A stretch of DNA of 37,455 nucleotides from Verrucomicrobiota bacterium (GCA_947454705.1 CANGKZ010000045.1:1-37455), one strand, 5' to 3'; shown: positions 17,303 through 24,874, numbered from the stretch's first letter. Translations and numbers: made by a program. The notes: generated by a model from the sequence alone, not told the origin.

Positions 17303-18139
17303 ATGGCTGAAATCACTCCCGCCCTCGTAGGCAAGCTCCGTGAAATGACCAATGCCGGCCTGATGGCCTGCAAAAACGCCCTGGTGGAATCGGCCGGTGA
17401 CCTCGATGGCGCCGTCGATATTCTCCGCAAGAAGGGCGCTGCCAGCGCCGCCAAGAAGGCGGATCGCGAAGCCAAGGAAGGTCTCATCGCCCAGGCCGTT
17501 CTCCCCGGTGCGCGCGTTGGCGTGCTCGTGGAAGTGAACTGCGAAACCGACTTCGTGGCCCGCAACGACGGCTTCAAGGCCTCGTGCGATGACCTCGCCC
17601 GCAAGATCGCCTCGCAGCCCGGCGTGGATCTCGAGTCCGACCGCGTCGCGCTCGTCGCCAAGATCGGCGAAAACATCCAGGTCCGCCGCTCCGCCCGCCT
17701 CGAAGTGAAGGGCAACGGCCTCGTCGCCGCCTACATCCACACCGGTGGCAAGGTCGGCGTGCTCGTCGAAGTCGGCGCCGGCAAGGAAGCCACGGCCGCC
17801 ACCGAAGAGTTCAAGCAGCTCGTTCGCGACATCACCCTCCAGATCGCTGCAGCCCACCCGACCGCGGTCAGCCGCGAGCAGGTGCCTGCCGACCTGATCC
17901 AGAAGGAACGCGAGATCGCCGCCCAGTCCGACGCCCTCAAGGGCAAGCCGGCCGCCGCGATGGAGAACATCCTCAAGGGCAAGATCGACAAGTTCCTCCA
18001 GGGCATCTGCCTCTTGGAACAGGGCTTCGTGAAGAACCCCGATCTCACCGTGAACGCGCACGTTGCCACCGTGGGCAAGGCCCTCGGCGACGAGATCGTC
18101 GTTCGCGGATTCGTCCGCTTCCAGGTCGGTGAGGCCTGA
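17303..18139 (+). CDS. tsf: translation elongation factor Ts
   Basis: EF-Ts, the guanine-nucleotide exchange factor of EF-Tu, is 278 residues here (283 in E. coli). The start is ATG 17303, not the in-frame upstream codon at 17237, because the family begins AEITPALVGKLREMTNAGLM. Signatures: the N-terminal UBA-like domain with MTNAGLMACKNALVE, AVDILRKKGAASAAKKADRE, and the TDFVARN motif (NCETDFVARNDGF) that contacts EF-Tu. The C-terminus (EQGFVKNPDLTVNAHVATVG) is complete. No strong ribosome-binding site precedes the ATG. It lies 93 bp after rpsB, and a strong terminator follows. Confidence 0.97.
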   Translation: MAEITPALVGKLREMTNAGLMACKNALVESAGDLDGAVDILRKKGAASAAKKADREAKEGLIAQAVLPGARVGVLVEVNCETDFVARNDGFKASCDDLARKIASQPGVDLESDRVALVAKIGENIQVRRSARLEVKGNGLVAAYIHTGGKVGVLVEVGAGKEATAATEEFKQLVRDITLQIAAAHPTAVSREQVPADLIQKEREIAAQSDALKGKPAAAMENILKGKIDKFLQGICLLEQGFVKNPDLTVNAHVATVGKALGDEIVVRGFVRFQVGEA

Positions 18140-18180
18140 AGTTTGAGCCTGAGGGTTTGAAACCCTCGTCATTTGCAACC

Positions 18181-18214
18181 CAGGGCGGCCCATTCGGCCG
18201 CCCTGTTTTGTTTT
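18181..18214 (+). terminator. Rho-independent terminator of tsf
   Basis: CAGGGCGGCC (18181-18190), loop CATTC, GGCCGCCCTG (18196-18205) and TTTTGTTTT. It is a perfect 10-bp stem 42 bp after the tsf stop. Confidence 0.93.
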
Positions 18215-18330
18215 CTTCCGGGCCGTTGCGCCGCTCCAACATTGGCAGATCGCCCGCACCCCGGCATCGTTCCGCCGTTCTCCACTGGTTCCTGAATCGA
18301 AAACCAAGAACCGGAAATTGGAACGTAGTG

Positions 18331-18475
18331 GAACCACAGATGGACACAGATTCACACAGATGTGGAGGCAAGCGGCAGCTTCGATGCCTGTCGGTCGTCT
18401 TCACATGTTTGGAACTCCCGGTCCTTTCCGTTCCCCGCATTTTTATCTGCGTTCATCTGTATCCATCTGTGGTTT
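18331..18475. repeat. second CACAGATG-type inverted repeat
   Basis: GAACCACAGATGGACACAGA and the following TTCACACAGATG (18331-18362) face ATCTGCGTTCATCTGTATCC plus ATCTGTGGTTT (18445-18475), their approximate reverse complement. Same family as 8735-8930. It occupies most of the 18215-18499 spacer before the ROK kinase gene; nothing else is seen there. Confidence 0.75.
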
Positions 18476-18499
18476 GAACTCCGTTTCCCCGTCTAAATC

Positions 18500-19438
18500 A
18501 TGGTCTTCATTGGTATCGAAATTGGTGGCACCAAACTCCAGCTCGTCGCGGGAACGCAGGCGGGCGAGGTGATCGATCGTCGCCGCCTCACCGTGGATTC
18601 CAACGCCGGGGGCGAGGGGATCCGGGCGCAGATCGCGGCGGCCCTTCCGGAACTCGTGGCGCGCCACCAGCCCCGCGCGGTGGGGGTGGGATTCGGCGGG
18701 CCGGTGGATTTTCGCACCGGACGCATCGAGTGCTCGCATCAGGTCCCGGGCTGGCACGGATTCGGTCTGGGCGACTGGCTGCGCGAGCGGCTCCCGGCCG
18801 GGGTGCAGGTGTTCGTGGACAACGACGCCAACGTGGCCGCCCTCGGCGAAGCGCGGTTTGGCGCGGGACGCGGGTTCAATCCGGTGTTCTGGATCAACAT
18901 GGGCAGCGGAATCGGCGGCGGTCTGGTGGTGGATGGAAGCCTGTACCACGGCGCGATTCCCGGGGAGGCCGAGATCGGGCATCTGCGTCTCGACAAAAAC
19001 GGGACCATTCTTGAGCACCGTTGCTCCGGCTGGGCGGTCGATGCCCGCATTCGTGAGGCCGTGACTCGCACTCCGGAAAATGCGCTGGGACGTCTCGTGA
19101 CCGCTGCCGGCTTGAAACGAGGCGAGGCCCGTTTGCTCGCGCAGGCCGTCGATGCAGGCGATCCGGACGCGTTGAGAATTCTGAGCGAGGTGGGGGAAGA
19201 TCTCGCCTTCGCCCTGTCCCACGCGATCCACCTGTTTCATCCGTCGGTGATCGTGATGGGCGGAGGGTTGTCGTTGGTGGGGGATTCGTTGCGCAGTGCT
19301 GTGGCCTCCGCGCTGCCGCGCTTCCTGATGGATTCCTTTCAGCCCGGGCCCGAGGTGCGTCTTGCAGGGCTCGGCGAGGACTCGGTACCCATCGGTGCTT
19401 TGGCTCTGGCCGCCTCCCGACTCGACGCCGCCATTTGA
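18500..19438 (+). CDS. ROK-family sugar kinase
   Basis: The product is 312 residues. IGIEIGGTKLQLV (4-16) is the ATP phosphate-binding loop (Glu replaces the more usual Asp), FVDNDANVAALGEA holds the catalytic Asp, and MGSGIGGGLVVDG is the second nucleotide loop. EIGHLRL gives the His of the ROK zinc site, but the usual CxCGxxGCxE cluster is reduced to LEHRCSGWAVD, so zinc binding is doubtful. The family phosphorylates glucose, N-acetylmannosamine, fructose and similar sugars. Only 19 bp separates it from a GmhA-type isomerase gene, suggesting an operon in which kinase and isomerase work on the same sugar phosphate. A CACAGATG repeat lies just upstream. Confidence 0.9.
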   Translation: MVFIGIEIGGTKLQLVAGTQAGEVIDRRRLTVDSNAGGEGIRAQIAAALPELVARHQPRAVGVGFGGPVDFRTGRIECSHQVPGWHGFGLGDWLRERLPAGVQVFVDNDANVAALGEARFGAGRGFNPVFWINMGSGIGGGLVVDGSLYHGAIPGEAEIGHLRLDKNGTILEHRCSGWAVDARIREAVTRTPENALGRLVTAAGLKRGEARLLAQAVDAGDPDALRILSEVGEDLAFALSHAIHLFHPSVIVMGGGLSLVGDSLRSAVASALPRFLMDSFQPGPEVRLAGLGEDSVPIGALALAASRLDAAI

Positions 19439-19457
19439 ATTCGCCATAGTCCCCGCC

Positions 19458-20027
19458 ATGCAGCAATGGATTGCCGATTACCTTTCCGCCCAGCAGCGGG
19501 CTCTTTCCTCCATTTCCCCGGCCCAACTGGTGCCGCTCGTTGAAGCGCTTCGTGATGTGTATCGGGCGGATGGACAGGTTTTCGCCCTTGGAAATGGCGG
19601 CAGTGCTGCGAATGCGAGCCACTTCGCCGTGGATCTCGGCAAGGGGGCCAGCGACAAGCTCAAGCGCCGCTTCCGAGTGCTTTCCCTCACGGACAATACG
19701 CCCTGGATCACCGCGCTGGGGAATGACTACTCGTACGAAGACATCTTCCTCCGCCAGCTGCAGAACTATGCGCGCCGTGGCGATGTGGTGATCACTGCCA
19801 GCGTCAGCGGCAATTCCCCCAACTTGGTGAAGGCCTTCCAGTGGGCGAAGGAAAATGGCGTGAAGACGATCGCTCTGGTCGGCGCCAAGAGCGGCAAGCT
19901 GGCTGAGATCTCGGATCACGTCGTGGTGGTGGGCGACACCCACTACGGACGCGCCGAGGACGTGCAAATGCACATCCTCCACATCCTCTGCTACGCCTTC
20001 CTCGAACATCCCGAGTGGGCTGACTGA
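19458..20027 (+). CDS. GmhA-type phosphosugar isomerase (SIS domain)
   Basis: The product is 189 residues from ATG 19458; an in-frame TTG at 19362 would overlap the kinase gene and is rejected. The SIS phosphosugar-binding core is clear: FALGNGGSAANASHFAVDLG, then VITASVSGNSPNLVKAF, then KTIALVGAKSGKLAEISDHV. The C-terminal AEDVQMHILHILC aligns with the catalytic-His helix of E. coli GmhA (192 residues). In GmhA a Glu follows HFAE; here the segment is HFAVD, so the catalytic acid may be shifted. GmhA converts sedoheptulose 7-phosphate to heptose 7-phosphate for LPS core. Pairing with a ROK kinase fits a heptose or related sugar route, but this is inference. Confidence 0.88.
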   Translation: MQQWIADYLSAQQRALSSISPAQLVPLVEALRDVYRADGQVFALGNGGSAANASHFAVDLGKGASDKLKRRFRVLSLTDNTPWITALGNDYSYEDIFLRQLQNYARRGDVVITASVSGNSPNLVKAFQWAKENGVKTIALVGAKSGKLAEISDHVVVVGDTHYGRAEDVQMHILHILCYAFLEHPEWAD

Positions 20028-20063
20028 GTCCGACCGGTTCGGCGGCAACCGATTGGAGACTCG

Positions 20064-21809
20064 ATGAACCTCTCCACAATGCGACGGTTTGAGGTTCGTT
20101 CAGAGTTCATGAATTCGGGCTGGGCTTCGAGCGCCAGACGACGGTTCTCGGCATGGCTGTGGCTGTGCCTTTTGCTGGTGGCGATGCCGTCGGCGGCGCT
20201 GGCCGATCTTCTTCCGCATGCACCGCTGATTCCGACGGAATCGGATTTCGCCCGATTGACCCGCGTCCGCGCGCTCATGGCGTCCAGCACGCGCGAGCAT
20301 CCCAGCACCGTCCGCATCGTTTTTTACGGCCAATCCATCACCACTTATCCCTGGTGGTATGAGCTGGAGCCATTGCTGCGCGCCGCCTATCCAACGGTGA
20401 ATTTCGAGGTGTCGAATCTGGCCATCCCCGGATTTCAAGATGCCTACCTGGAGCGGACCGCACCGACTGATCTCATCCCGGTGCAGCCGGACCTGCTGAT
20501 CATGCATGCCTTCGGCCCGGGCGCGGCGATGCTCAGTTTGCTGCGCGATTACCGCGCAGCCACGGGCTCCGAAGTCATCCTTCAGCAGGATTTCCCCATC
20601 GAAAAATCCGCACTCTCGGAGAACACGGATCCGAAGACGATCGACATCAACGATCAATGGTCCTTCCGAAACTACGTCTCACTTCCGTTGGCAGCAGACG
20701 GATCCGGATCCTGCCTCGCCCGATTCCGCGAGCCCTGGAAGGATTACTGCCGAACCAATGGCATCGACCCGGCCTCCATTCTGGCTCCGGATCAGTTTCA
20801 TCCCGGGCTCGATTCCGGACACCTGCTCGCGGAATACATCGCCGCCTACCTGCTGCCCTATGGGCGGAAGCCTGAGCTTGATCCATTGAACTGCCCGACG
20901 GTTCAAACGCTGGGCCTCGATGCGTCGAAGGGATGGTTCAATGGCCAACTCACCTGCGAAGTTACCGGACGCATCATTGACCTGGGCTTTGATCAGACCC
21001 TTCCCGATTCCATCGAGGTTCTCATTGATGGCGCCAAGCCTTCCGCACATCAGGAATTATACGCCAACACCCGGGTGTCGGTGACCCAGAATCACGCCTG
21101 GCCCACCCTCAGCCGCGTCTCCTGGCAGGCCCCGGTGCTGGAGGAGGAGTGGAAGTTCGTTCCGTTCGATTTCAGCTCGGATCAGGAATGGTTCCGGTTC
21201 AAGGTGATTGGATCGGTGACCGGCGAGGACGGCATCGGGACGAACACCGTGAGGTTTGTATCAAAATCGGGACGCGTGGTGATCGAGGATTACGATCACT
21301 GGCTGGCTCGCACGGTGCACTTCGACTATGGCCGGGTGCCGGACGGATTCTATGCGACCTGGAAGACCTACGTCCGCGGAGTGGACCGCGTGAACGCCGG
21401 GATCCAGCCGCCGTCTTCCCAACAGCCCGGATGGATCACGCTGGCGAACGGTCTCTCCGAGGAATCCCATCGACTCGTTCTCACCACCAAGCCCGGCTCA
21501 GAGTTCCCGTTGCGACAACTGCGGTTGAAGAGCCCTGCGGGCAAGGCTTCGATTTCGGTGATCACTCCGCCGCATCCGCCTGCGCCGGGGGAGCTCGTGG
21601 TACGAACGGTGACGGGGCAGACCTTGCTGATCTGGACCCTTGATCCTGCCTGGGTGTTGAAGTCCTCGGCTTCGCTGGATTCGAAGGCGACTTGGAAGGA
21701 AGTCCCTGCGGCGCGAATCCGGACCGGGACCAGTTCCCAGTTCCTCCTCCTTTTGGATTCCGACGCCACTTCGTTCTACCGACTCGTTCGCGTCGGAGCT
21801 TCGAACTGA
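20064..21809 (+). CDS. secreted SGNH-hydrolase-like protein with C-terminal module
   Basis: A 581-residue exported protein with a ribosome-binding site (GGAG, 5 nt before ATG 20064). The basic N-region is long, followed by WLWLCLLLVAMPSAALA. VRIVFYGQSITTYPWW (83-98) gives the block-I Ser91 in a GQS context; Gly123 (NLAIPGF) is block II; DQFHPG (243-248) gives Asp243 and His246. The GxND block III is replaced by MHAFGPG, so the oxyanion-hole Asn is not visible. The middle (residues ~280-510) looks like beta-sandwich. The C-terminus ends LKSSASLDSKATWKE...FYRLV, like the tail of the FG-GAP protein at 2943-5579. It is probably a carbohydrate esterase. It starts 36 bp after the isomerase gene. 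Confidence 0.83.
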   Translation: MNLSTMRRFEVRSEFMNSGWASSARRRFSAWLWLCLLLVAMPSAALADLLPHAPLIPTESDFARLTRVRALMASSTREHPSTVRIVFYGQSITTYPWWYELEPLLRAAYPTVNFEVSNLAIPGFQDAYLERTAPTDLIPVQPDLLIMHAFGPGAAMLSLLRDYRAATGSEVILQQDFPIEKSALSENTDPKTIDINDQWSFRNYVSLPLAADGSGSCLARFREPWKDYCRTNGIDPASILAPDQFHPGLDSGHLLAEYIAAYLLPYGRKPELDPLNCPTVQTLGLDASKGWFNGQLTCEVTGRIIDLGFDQTLPDSIEVLIDGAKPSAHQELYANTRVSVTQNHAWPTLSRVSWQAPVLEEEWKFVPFDFSSDQEWFRFKVIGSVTGEDGIGTNTVRFVSKSGRVVIEDYDHWLARTVHFDYGRVPDGFYATWKTYVRGVDRVNAGIQPPSSQQPGWITLANGLSEESHRLVLTTKPGSEFPLRQLRLKSPAGKASISVITPPHPPAPGELVVRTVTGQTLLIWTLDPAWVLKSSASLDSKATWKEVPAARIRTGTSSQFLLLLDSDATSFYRLVRVGASN

Positions 21810-21917
21810 CTTTAGCGGCGGGCGGCAGTTTGAACCGCCGGACTTCGTGTGAAGAAGGCATGAAACGAGAACCGTGGAGACGCGATGAAGCGGAGGAGGG
21901 GGAGGCAGCTGAGAATT

Positions 21918-22051
21918 GCCCAGACCTTGAGGCCTGGGATTGGACCTAAACGCGGATCAAGTCCCGCAGGGACGACAGAAACACTCCTCTGCCGTCCCTG
22001 CGGGACTCGACGGTATCCACCTCCTCTGAACCCAGGCCTGAAGTCCTGGGC
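21918..22051. repeat. nested palindrome with GTCCCGCAGGGAC and CCCAGGCCTGAAG arms
   Basis: Inner arms AGTCCCGCAGGGACGACAGA (21960-21979) and TCTGCCGTCCCTGCGGGACT (21988-22007) match at 19 of 20 positions. Outer arms GCCCAGACCTTGAGGCCTGG (from 21918) and CCCAGGCCTGAAGTCCTGGG (from 22031) are also near reverse complements. It lies in the 21810-22271 spacer between two converging genes. No ORF here is credible. From memory, similar GTCCC-GGGAC and CAGGCCTG units occur in other environmental bacteria. Confidence 0.75.
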
Positions 22052-22132
22052 TATTTTCCTTTCCGATCCCAGAAGCTGCGGTGAGACGTTGACGCAGGTC
22101 GACTCCTTGGCGCGAGTGGCGCTGCTCTCCGC

Positions 22133-22168
22133 CCCTTCAACCCTTCAGCGTTTCAACTCTTCAACCGA
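22133..22168. repeat. CCCTTCAAC-type repeat fragment
   Basis: The run CCCCTTCAACCCTTCAGCGT followed by TTCAACTCTTCAACCG is a tandem of TTCAAC units. It matches the arms of the repeat at 29904-30175 and the copy at 37262-37302. It sits about 100 bp from the end of pgk. Confidence 0.6.
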
Positions 22169-22191
22169 CCTTCCTCTGCCCCAACCCGAAC

Positions 22192-22223
22192 GCAAAACAG
22201 GCCCGGCGTGAACCGGGCCTGTT
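22192..22223 (-). terminator. Rho-independent terminator of pgk
   Basis: Read on the minus strand, AACAGGCCCGG (22223-22213), loop TTCACG and CCGGGCCTGTT (22206-22196) form a perfect 11-bp stem that runs into a TTTT stretch. It lies 49 bp after the pgk stop. Confidence 0.88.
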
Positions 22224-22271
22224 GCGTATCAGGATCAAAATTGAAACCCGCACTGCGGGGATCCGCCGCGA

Positions 22272-23525
22272 TTACTCGTCGTTGAGGGCGGAGACGCCGG
22301 GGAGGGGAATGCCTTCGAGGAACTCGAGGCTCGCGCCGCCGCCGGTGCTGGCGAAGGTGACCTTGTCGCCGAGGCCGGCCTTGTTGATCGCCTTCACACT
22401 GTCGCCGCCGCCGATGATCGACTTGGCTCCGGAGGTCTGCGTCGCGTTCACCAAAGCCTTCGCCACGGCGAGGGTGCCTTCGGCGAAGCGGGCGTCTTCG
22501 AACATGCCCATCGGTCCGTTCCACAGCACGGTCTTGGCTCCGGCGATCACCTTGGCGTAGGCCGCGGCGGTCTCGGGTCCGATGTCAAAGCCTTCGGTCT
22601 CGTCAGGAATGTCACCGGCCACCACGCGGGGGTTGATCGGTTCCAGCACGGGACGGCCCTTCTTGTTCAAGCGGCCGGTGTCTTTGAGATCCGCGACCAC
22701 GGTGTCAGTCGGGAGCAGGAACTGCACGCCGAGCTTCGCAGCCTTGGCTTCGGCGGCGAGGGCGGTGCCGGTGTGGTCCTTCTCGATGAGGCTCTTTCCA
22801 GTCTTGCCGCCGTGGGCCAGCTTGAAGGTGTAGGCCATGGCGCCACCGATCAACACGGTGTCGGCCTTCTCGAGAAGGCGGTCGATCACCTTGATCTTGT
22901 CCGACACCTTCGCGCCGCCGAGGATCACCACGAACGGGCGGGCCGGGGTTTCCAATTCATCACCGAGGAACTTCAACTCGCGTTCCATCAGCAGGCCGGC
23001 TGCGGCCTTGCCACCCCAGGCGCGCACGATGCGGGCGACGCCGCAGGTGGAGGCGTGGGCGCGGTGCGCGGCACCGAAGGCGTCGTTCACGTACACATCG
23101 GCTAGACGCGCGAGGCGGGCCGAGAACACCGGGTCATTGGCTTCTTCCTCGGCCTGGAAGCGGACGTTTTCCAGCACCAGCACTTCGCCGTCCTTCAATG
23201 CCGCGGCAGCAGCCTCGGCTTTTTCGCCGACGGTCTCATCGACGAACTGAACCGGCTTGCCGAGCAGTTCGGAAAGCTTCTCCGCCACGGGACGCAGGCT
23301 CATCGAGGCCTCGCGCTTGCCATCGGGCCGGCCGAGATGCGCGGCGAGGATGAGGCGGGCGCCCTTCGACAGCAGCAGGTTGATGGTTTGAAGGGTTTCG
23401 CGGATGCGGGTGGTGTCGTTGATCACCATCACGCCGCCCTTTTCCTCCATGGGCACGTTGTAATCCACGCGCATGAGCACGCGCTTGCCGGTGACGTCGA
23501 GAGTGCGAACAGAGAGTTTGGCCAT
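22272..23525 (-). CDS. pgk: phosphoglycerate kinase
   Basis: The glycolytic enzyme that transfers phosphate from 1,3-bisphosphoglycerate to ADP, cytoplasmic. The product is 417 residues, slightly longer than most (about 390-400). The start is ATG 23525 ([11 protein letters not shown]), not the in-frame codon 30 bp upstream. Signatures in order: RVDYNVP (substrate loop), [50 protein letters not shown] (nucleotide site) and [12 protein letters not shown] at the C-terminal hinge. No gapA partner is adjacent. The 5' region holds a minus-strand terminator-like hairpin 116 nt upstream of the start, so expression may be set by attenuation. Confidence 0.97.
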   Translation of the reverse strand: MAKLSVRTLDVTGKRVLMRVDYNVPMEEKGGVMVINDTTRIRETLQTINLLLSKGARLILAAHLGRPDGKREASMSLRPVAEKLSELLGKPVQFVDETVGEKAEAAAAALKDGEVLVLENVRFQAEEEANDPVFSARLARLADVYVNDAFGAAHRAHASTCGVARIVRAWGGKAAAGLLMERELKFLGDELETPARPFVVILGGAKVSDKIKVIDRLLEKADTVLIGGAMAYTFKLAHGGKTGKSLIEKDHTGTALAAEAKAAKLGVQFLLPTDTVVADLKDTGRLNKKGRPVLEPINPRVVAGDIPDETEGFDIGPETAAAYAKVIAGAKTVLWNGPMGMFEDARFAEGTLAVAKALVNATQTSGAKSIIGGGDSVKAINKAGLGDKVTFASTGGGASLEFLEGIPLPGVSALNDE

Positions 23526-23640
23526 AAATCGTTTTCTGCCCCAAAAGGGCGGCAAACGCTAACGGCCGGGGCGGAGGGAGTCCACGGGGTTTTTGAGGAT
23601 CGGGCGTCGGCGCGGCCCGTGTGGCAAGGCATCCGGCCAA

Positions 23641-23669
23641 GAAAAAAGCGGGCACCTCACGGCACCCGC
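23641..23669 (-). terminator. minus-strand terminator hairpin upstream of pgk
   Basis: On the minus strand GCGGGTGCC (23669-23661), loop GTGA and GGTGCCCGC (23656-23648) form a 9-bp stem with two G-U pairs, then TTTTTTC. On the plus strand the same positions give two C-A mismatches, so the stem is only good as minus-strand RNA. That supports transcription in the pgk direction. Confidence 0.75.
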
Positions 23670-23775
23670 CTAACCCAAACAACCAAACTAAACCTCCTTT
23701 GCCGGACCAGAATTGGAACGGCGGAAACGATCCTGAAGCTGTAGTCGCAACGGTGAGCGTTCCCTGAAACTGACG
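23641..23775 (-). ncRNA. candidate small RNA or attenuated pgk leader
   Basis: About 135 nt on the minus strand between a possible promoter (23807-23784) and a terminator hairpin (23669-23641), with no ORF of note. It holds AAAGGAGG (minus strand, around 23702-23695), a perfect Shine-Dalgarno-like run not followed by a start codon at normal spacing. GGGAACG can pair with either CGUUUCC or CGUUCC further on, so two alternative folds exist. It may be a stand-alone sRNA or a leader that controls pgk by premature termination. I cannot assign it to a known RNA class. The 5' end is an estimate. Confidence 0.4.
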
Positions 23776-23783
23776 GACCCATT

Positions 23784-23807
23784 GACGCTTATGCTCCGGG
23801 GGCGTTC
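23784..23807 (-). promoter_or_regulatory. possible ECF-type promoter (GAAC-N16-CGTC)
   Basis: The minus strand reads TGAACG, then CGTCAA with exactly 16 nt between GAAC and CGTC, preceded by an AT-rich stretch. This is close to -35/-10 elements used by several extracytoplasmic-function sigma factors (e.g. sigma-W/sigma-M type TGAAAC-N16-CGTC). Such short matches can arise by chance. Confidence 0.3.
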
Positions 23808-23969
23808 AAACAATTTCTTTAATGATGCCCCAATCGATTCGTGAACAACGGATTCCCAGTCCGGAGATTGCAATTCGCATGGGGTCGAATGGCAGTTTTG
23901 TCCCGTGAAGTGGGGGGATTTCGGTGGCGCGATCGAATTGGCATCAAGCCCCGCGGGCGCGACGAATCG

Positions 23970-24040
23970 GGGTCGGAGTGAAGTCCGGGGACGCTGCGGT
24001 GCACGCGGCGCGCAGGCATCCCAGGACTTCACCCCGACCC
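23970..24040. repeat. inverted repeat with GGGTCGGAGTGAAGTCC arms
   Basis: GGGTCGGAGTGAAGTCC (23970-23986) and GGACTTCACCCCGACCC (24024-24040) match at 16 of 17 positions; weaker complementarity extends outwards to about 23950 and 24055 and inwards. It is another intergenic palindrome, in the 23526-24110 spacer between two minus-strand genes. Confidence 0.7.
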
Positions 24041-24110
24041 ACGATCGCGGCCCGTCCGGCGGCGAAGGAGCGTCGTACCGAATTGGATTCAATGCGGAGG
24101 GCGGTTTGCT

Positions 24111-24440
24111 TCATGCGGCCTCCGCGATCAGATGATCCATTCGGGCGTGGATGCGTTCCTGCCGCTGCGCGCGCCGCCGGGCCAGCAGCAGTTTCTCGGC
24201 AAACAATTCAGGGAACACCAGCAGGGGGTGGGCTTCCAACCAGGCGAGCGAGGCCGCCTCATTCGCGGCGCGGCGAAGCGGCGCGAGGAGCGACGGACTG
24301 GCGGTCCGGGCCACGGCTTCCCGCAGGAGGCGGTTCTTCAGTCGTTCCAGATCACTTTCCGTGGTCCGGGTGAACGGTGCGGGCGGTTCCAGCGCCGGGC
24401 CAAAGCTGGCCAGCGGAGGTTCGAGTAACGTGCTATTCAT
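24111..24440 (-). CDS. small helical protein, unknown function
   Basis: From ATG 24440 (MNSTLLEPPLASFG) the protein has 109 residues; the frame is open further upstream to 24518, but that region is a terminator hairpin. After a Pro-rich N-terminus, the rest is almost wholly helical and rich in Leu, Ala, Arg and Glu (ESDLERLKNRLLREAVART, then AANEAASLAWLEAHPLLVFP, then LLLARRRAQRQERIHARMDH). I know no family. It may be a small regulatory or scaffold protein. The gene reads towards pgk but is separated by 585 bp containing an inverted repeat and a terminator, so it is not obviously in the same operon. Confidence 0.6.
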   Translation of the reverse strand: MNSTLLEPPLASFGPALEPPAPFTRTTESDLERLKNRLLREAVARTASPSLLAPLRRAANEAASLAWLEAHPLLVFPELFAEKLLLARRRAQRQERIHARMDHLIAEAA

Positions 24441-24512
24441 ATCGAGTTCTGTGAGGTTCAATGTGTCTTTCGTGTGGTTCGAGAGGGTGTCGGTGAGGTG
24501 CCAAAACAAAAA

Positions 24513-24545
24513 ACCCACGGCTGCCGGGGCAGTCGTGGGTTTTTG
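24513..24545. terminator. bidirectional terminator
   Basis: ACCCACGGCTGC (24513-24524) and GCAGTCGTGGGT (24529-24540 region) form a 12-bp stem with one G-T. It is flanked by AAAACAAAAAA on the left and TTTTT on the right. On the minus strand it ends GGGTTTTTTGTTTTGG, the stronger direction, 25 nt past the 45-residue ORF. Confidence 0.85.
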
Positions 24546-24564
24546 AAATTGACCTGGTTTTGTA

Positions 24565-24702
24565 TTACCTGGAATTCACTCCCACTCCGCCCCCGATTGG
24601 GGTGCACTTCCCGGCCTGATGCCAGGAGGACGCCATCGCGGCGCCTTGCTGAAGGCGCTTGGCGATCGCTGCGGTTACTGCGTTGTTGCAGGTGAGATTC
24701 AT
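24565..24702 (-). CDS. probable 45-residue small protein
   Basis: A short minus-strand frame from ATG 24702 to TAA 24567-24565. It begins MNLTCNNAVTAAIAKRLQQG, continues AAMASSWHQAGKCTPIGGGV and ends GVNSR. Codon third positions are mostly G/C, as in other genes here, and a strong terminator follows 25 nt after the stop, which argues for a real transcript. A TTGACA box (24747-24742) lies upstream, with a poor -10. There is no good ribosome-binding site, but efp, tsf and pgk lack one too. It has an N-terminal helix with Ala and Gln, two Cys, and a Gly-rich end. I recognise no family; a chance ORF is possible. Confidence 0.45.
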   Translation of the reverse strand: MNLTCNNAVTAAIAKRLQQGAAMASSWHQAGKCTPIGGGVGVNSR

Positions 24703-24874
24703 CTCGAACAGGACGGGCTTTTCTCATGAAGTGACCCCGGGTGTCAAGAGTCCGTCCCAATTCCTTTGGGCCTCCATCCGGGCACTTCCTCCCTATTCAA
24801 ACTCGATTTGGAGCCATCTGCCTCCCGGATATTGCTTCCGGGTTCCCGCTCCGCGAGGGTAGGGGCTCTTGACG

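Noticed and set aside
16385-18355. 656-codon minus-strand frame
   Set aside because: Antisense to rpsB and tsf, which are certain genes.
23688-24092. Minus-strand frame across the inverted repeat
   Set aside because: It runs through the palindrome and the possible small RNA and has no protein features.
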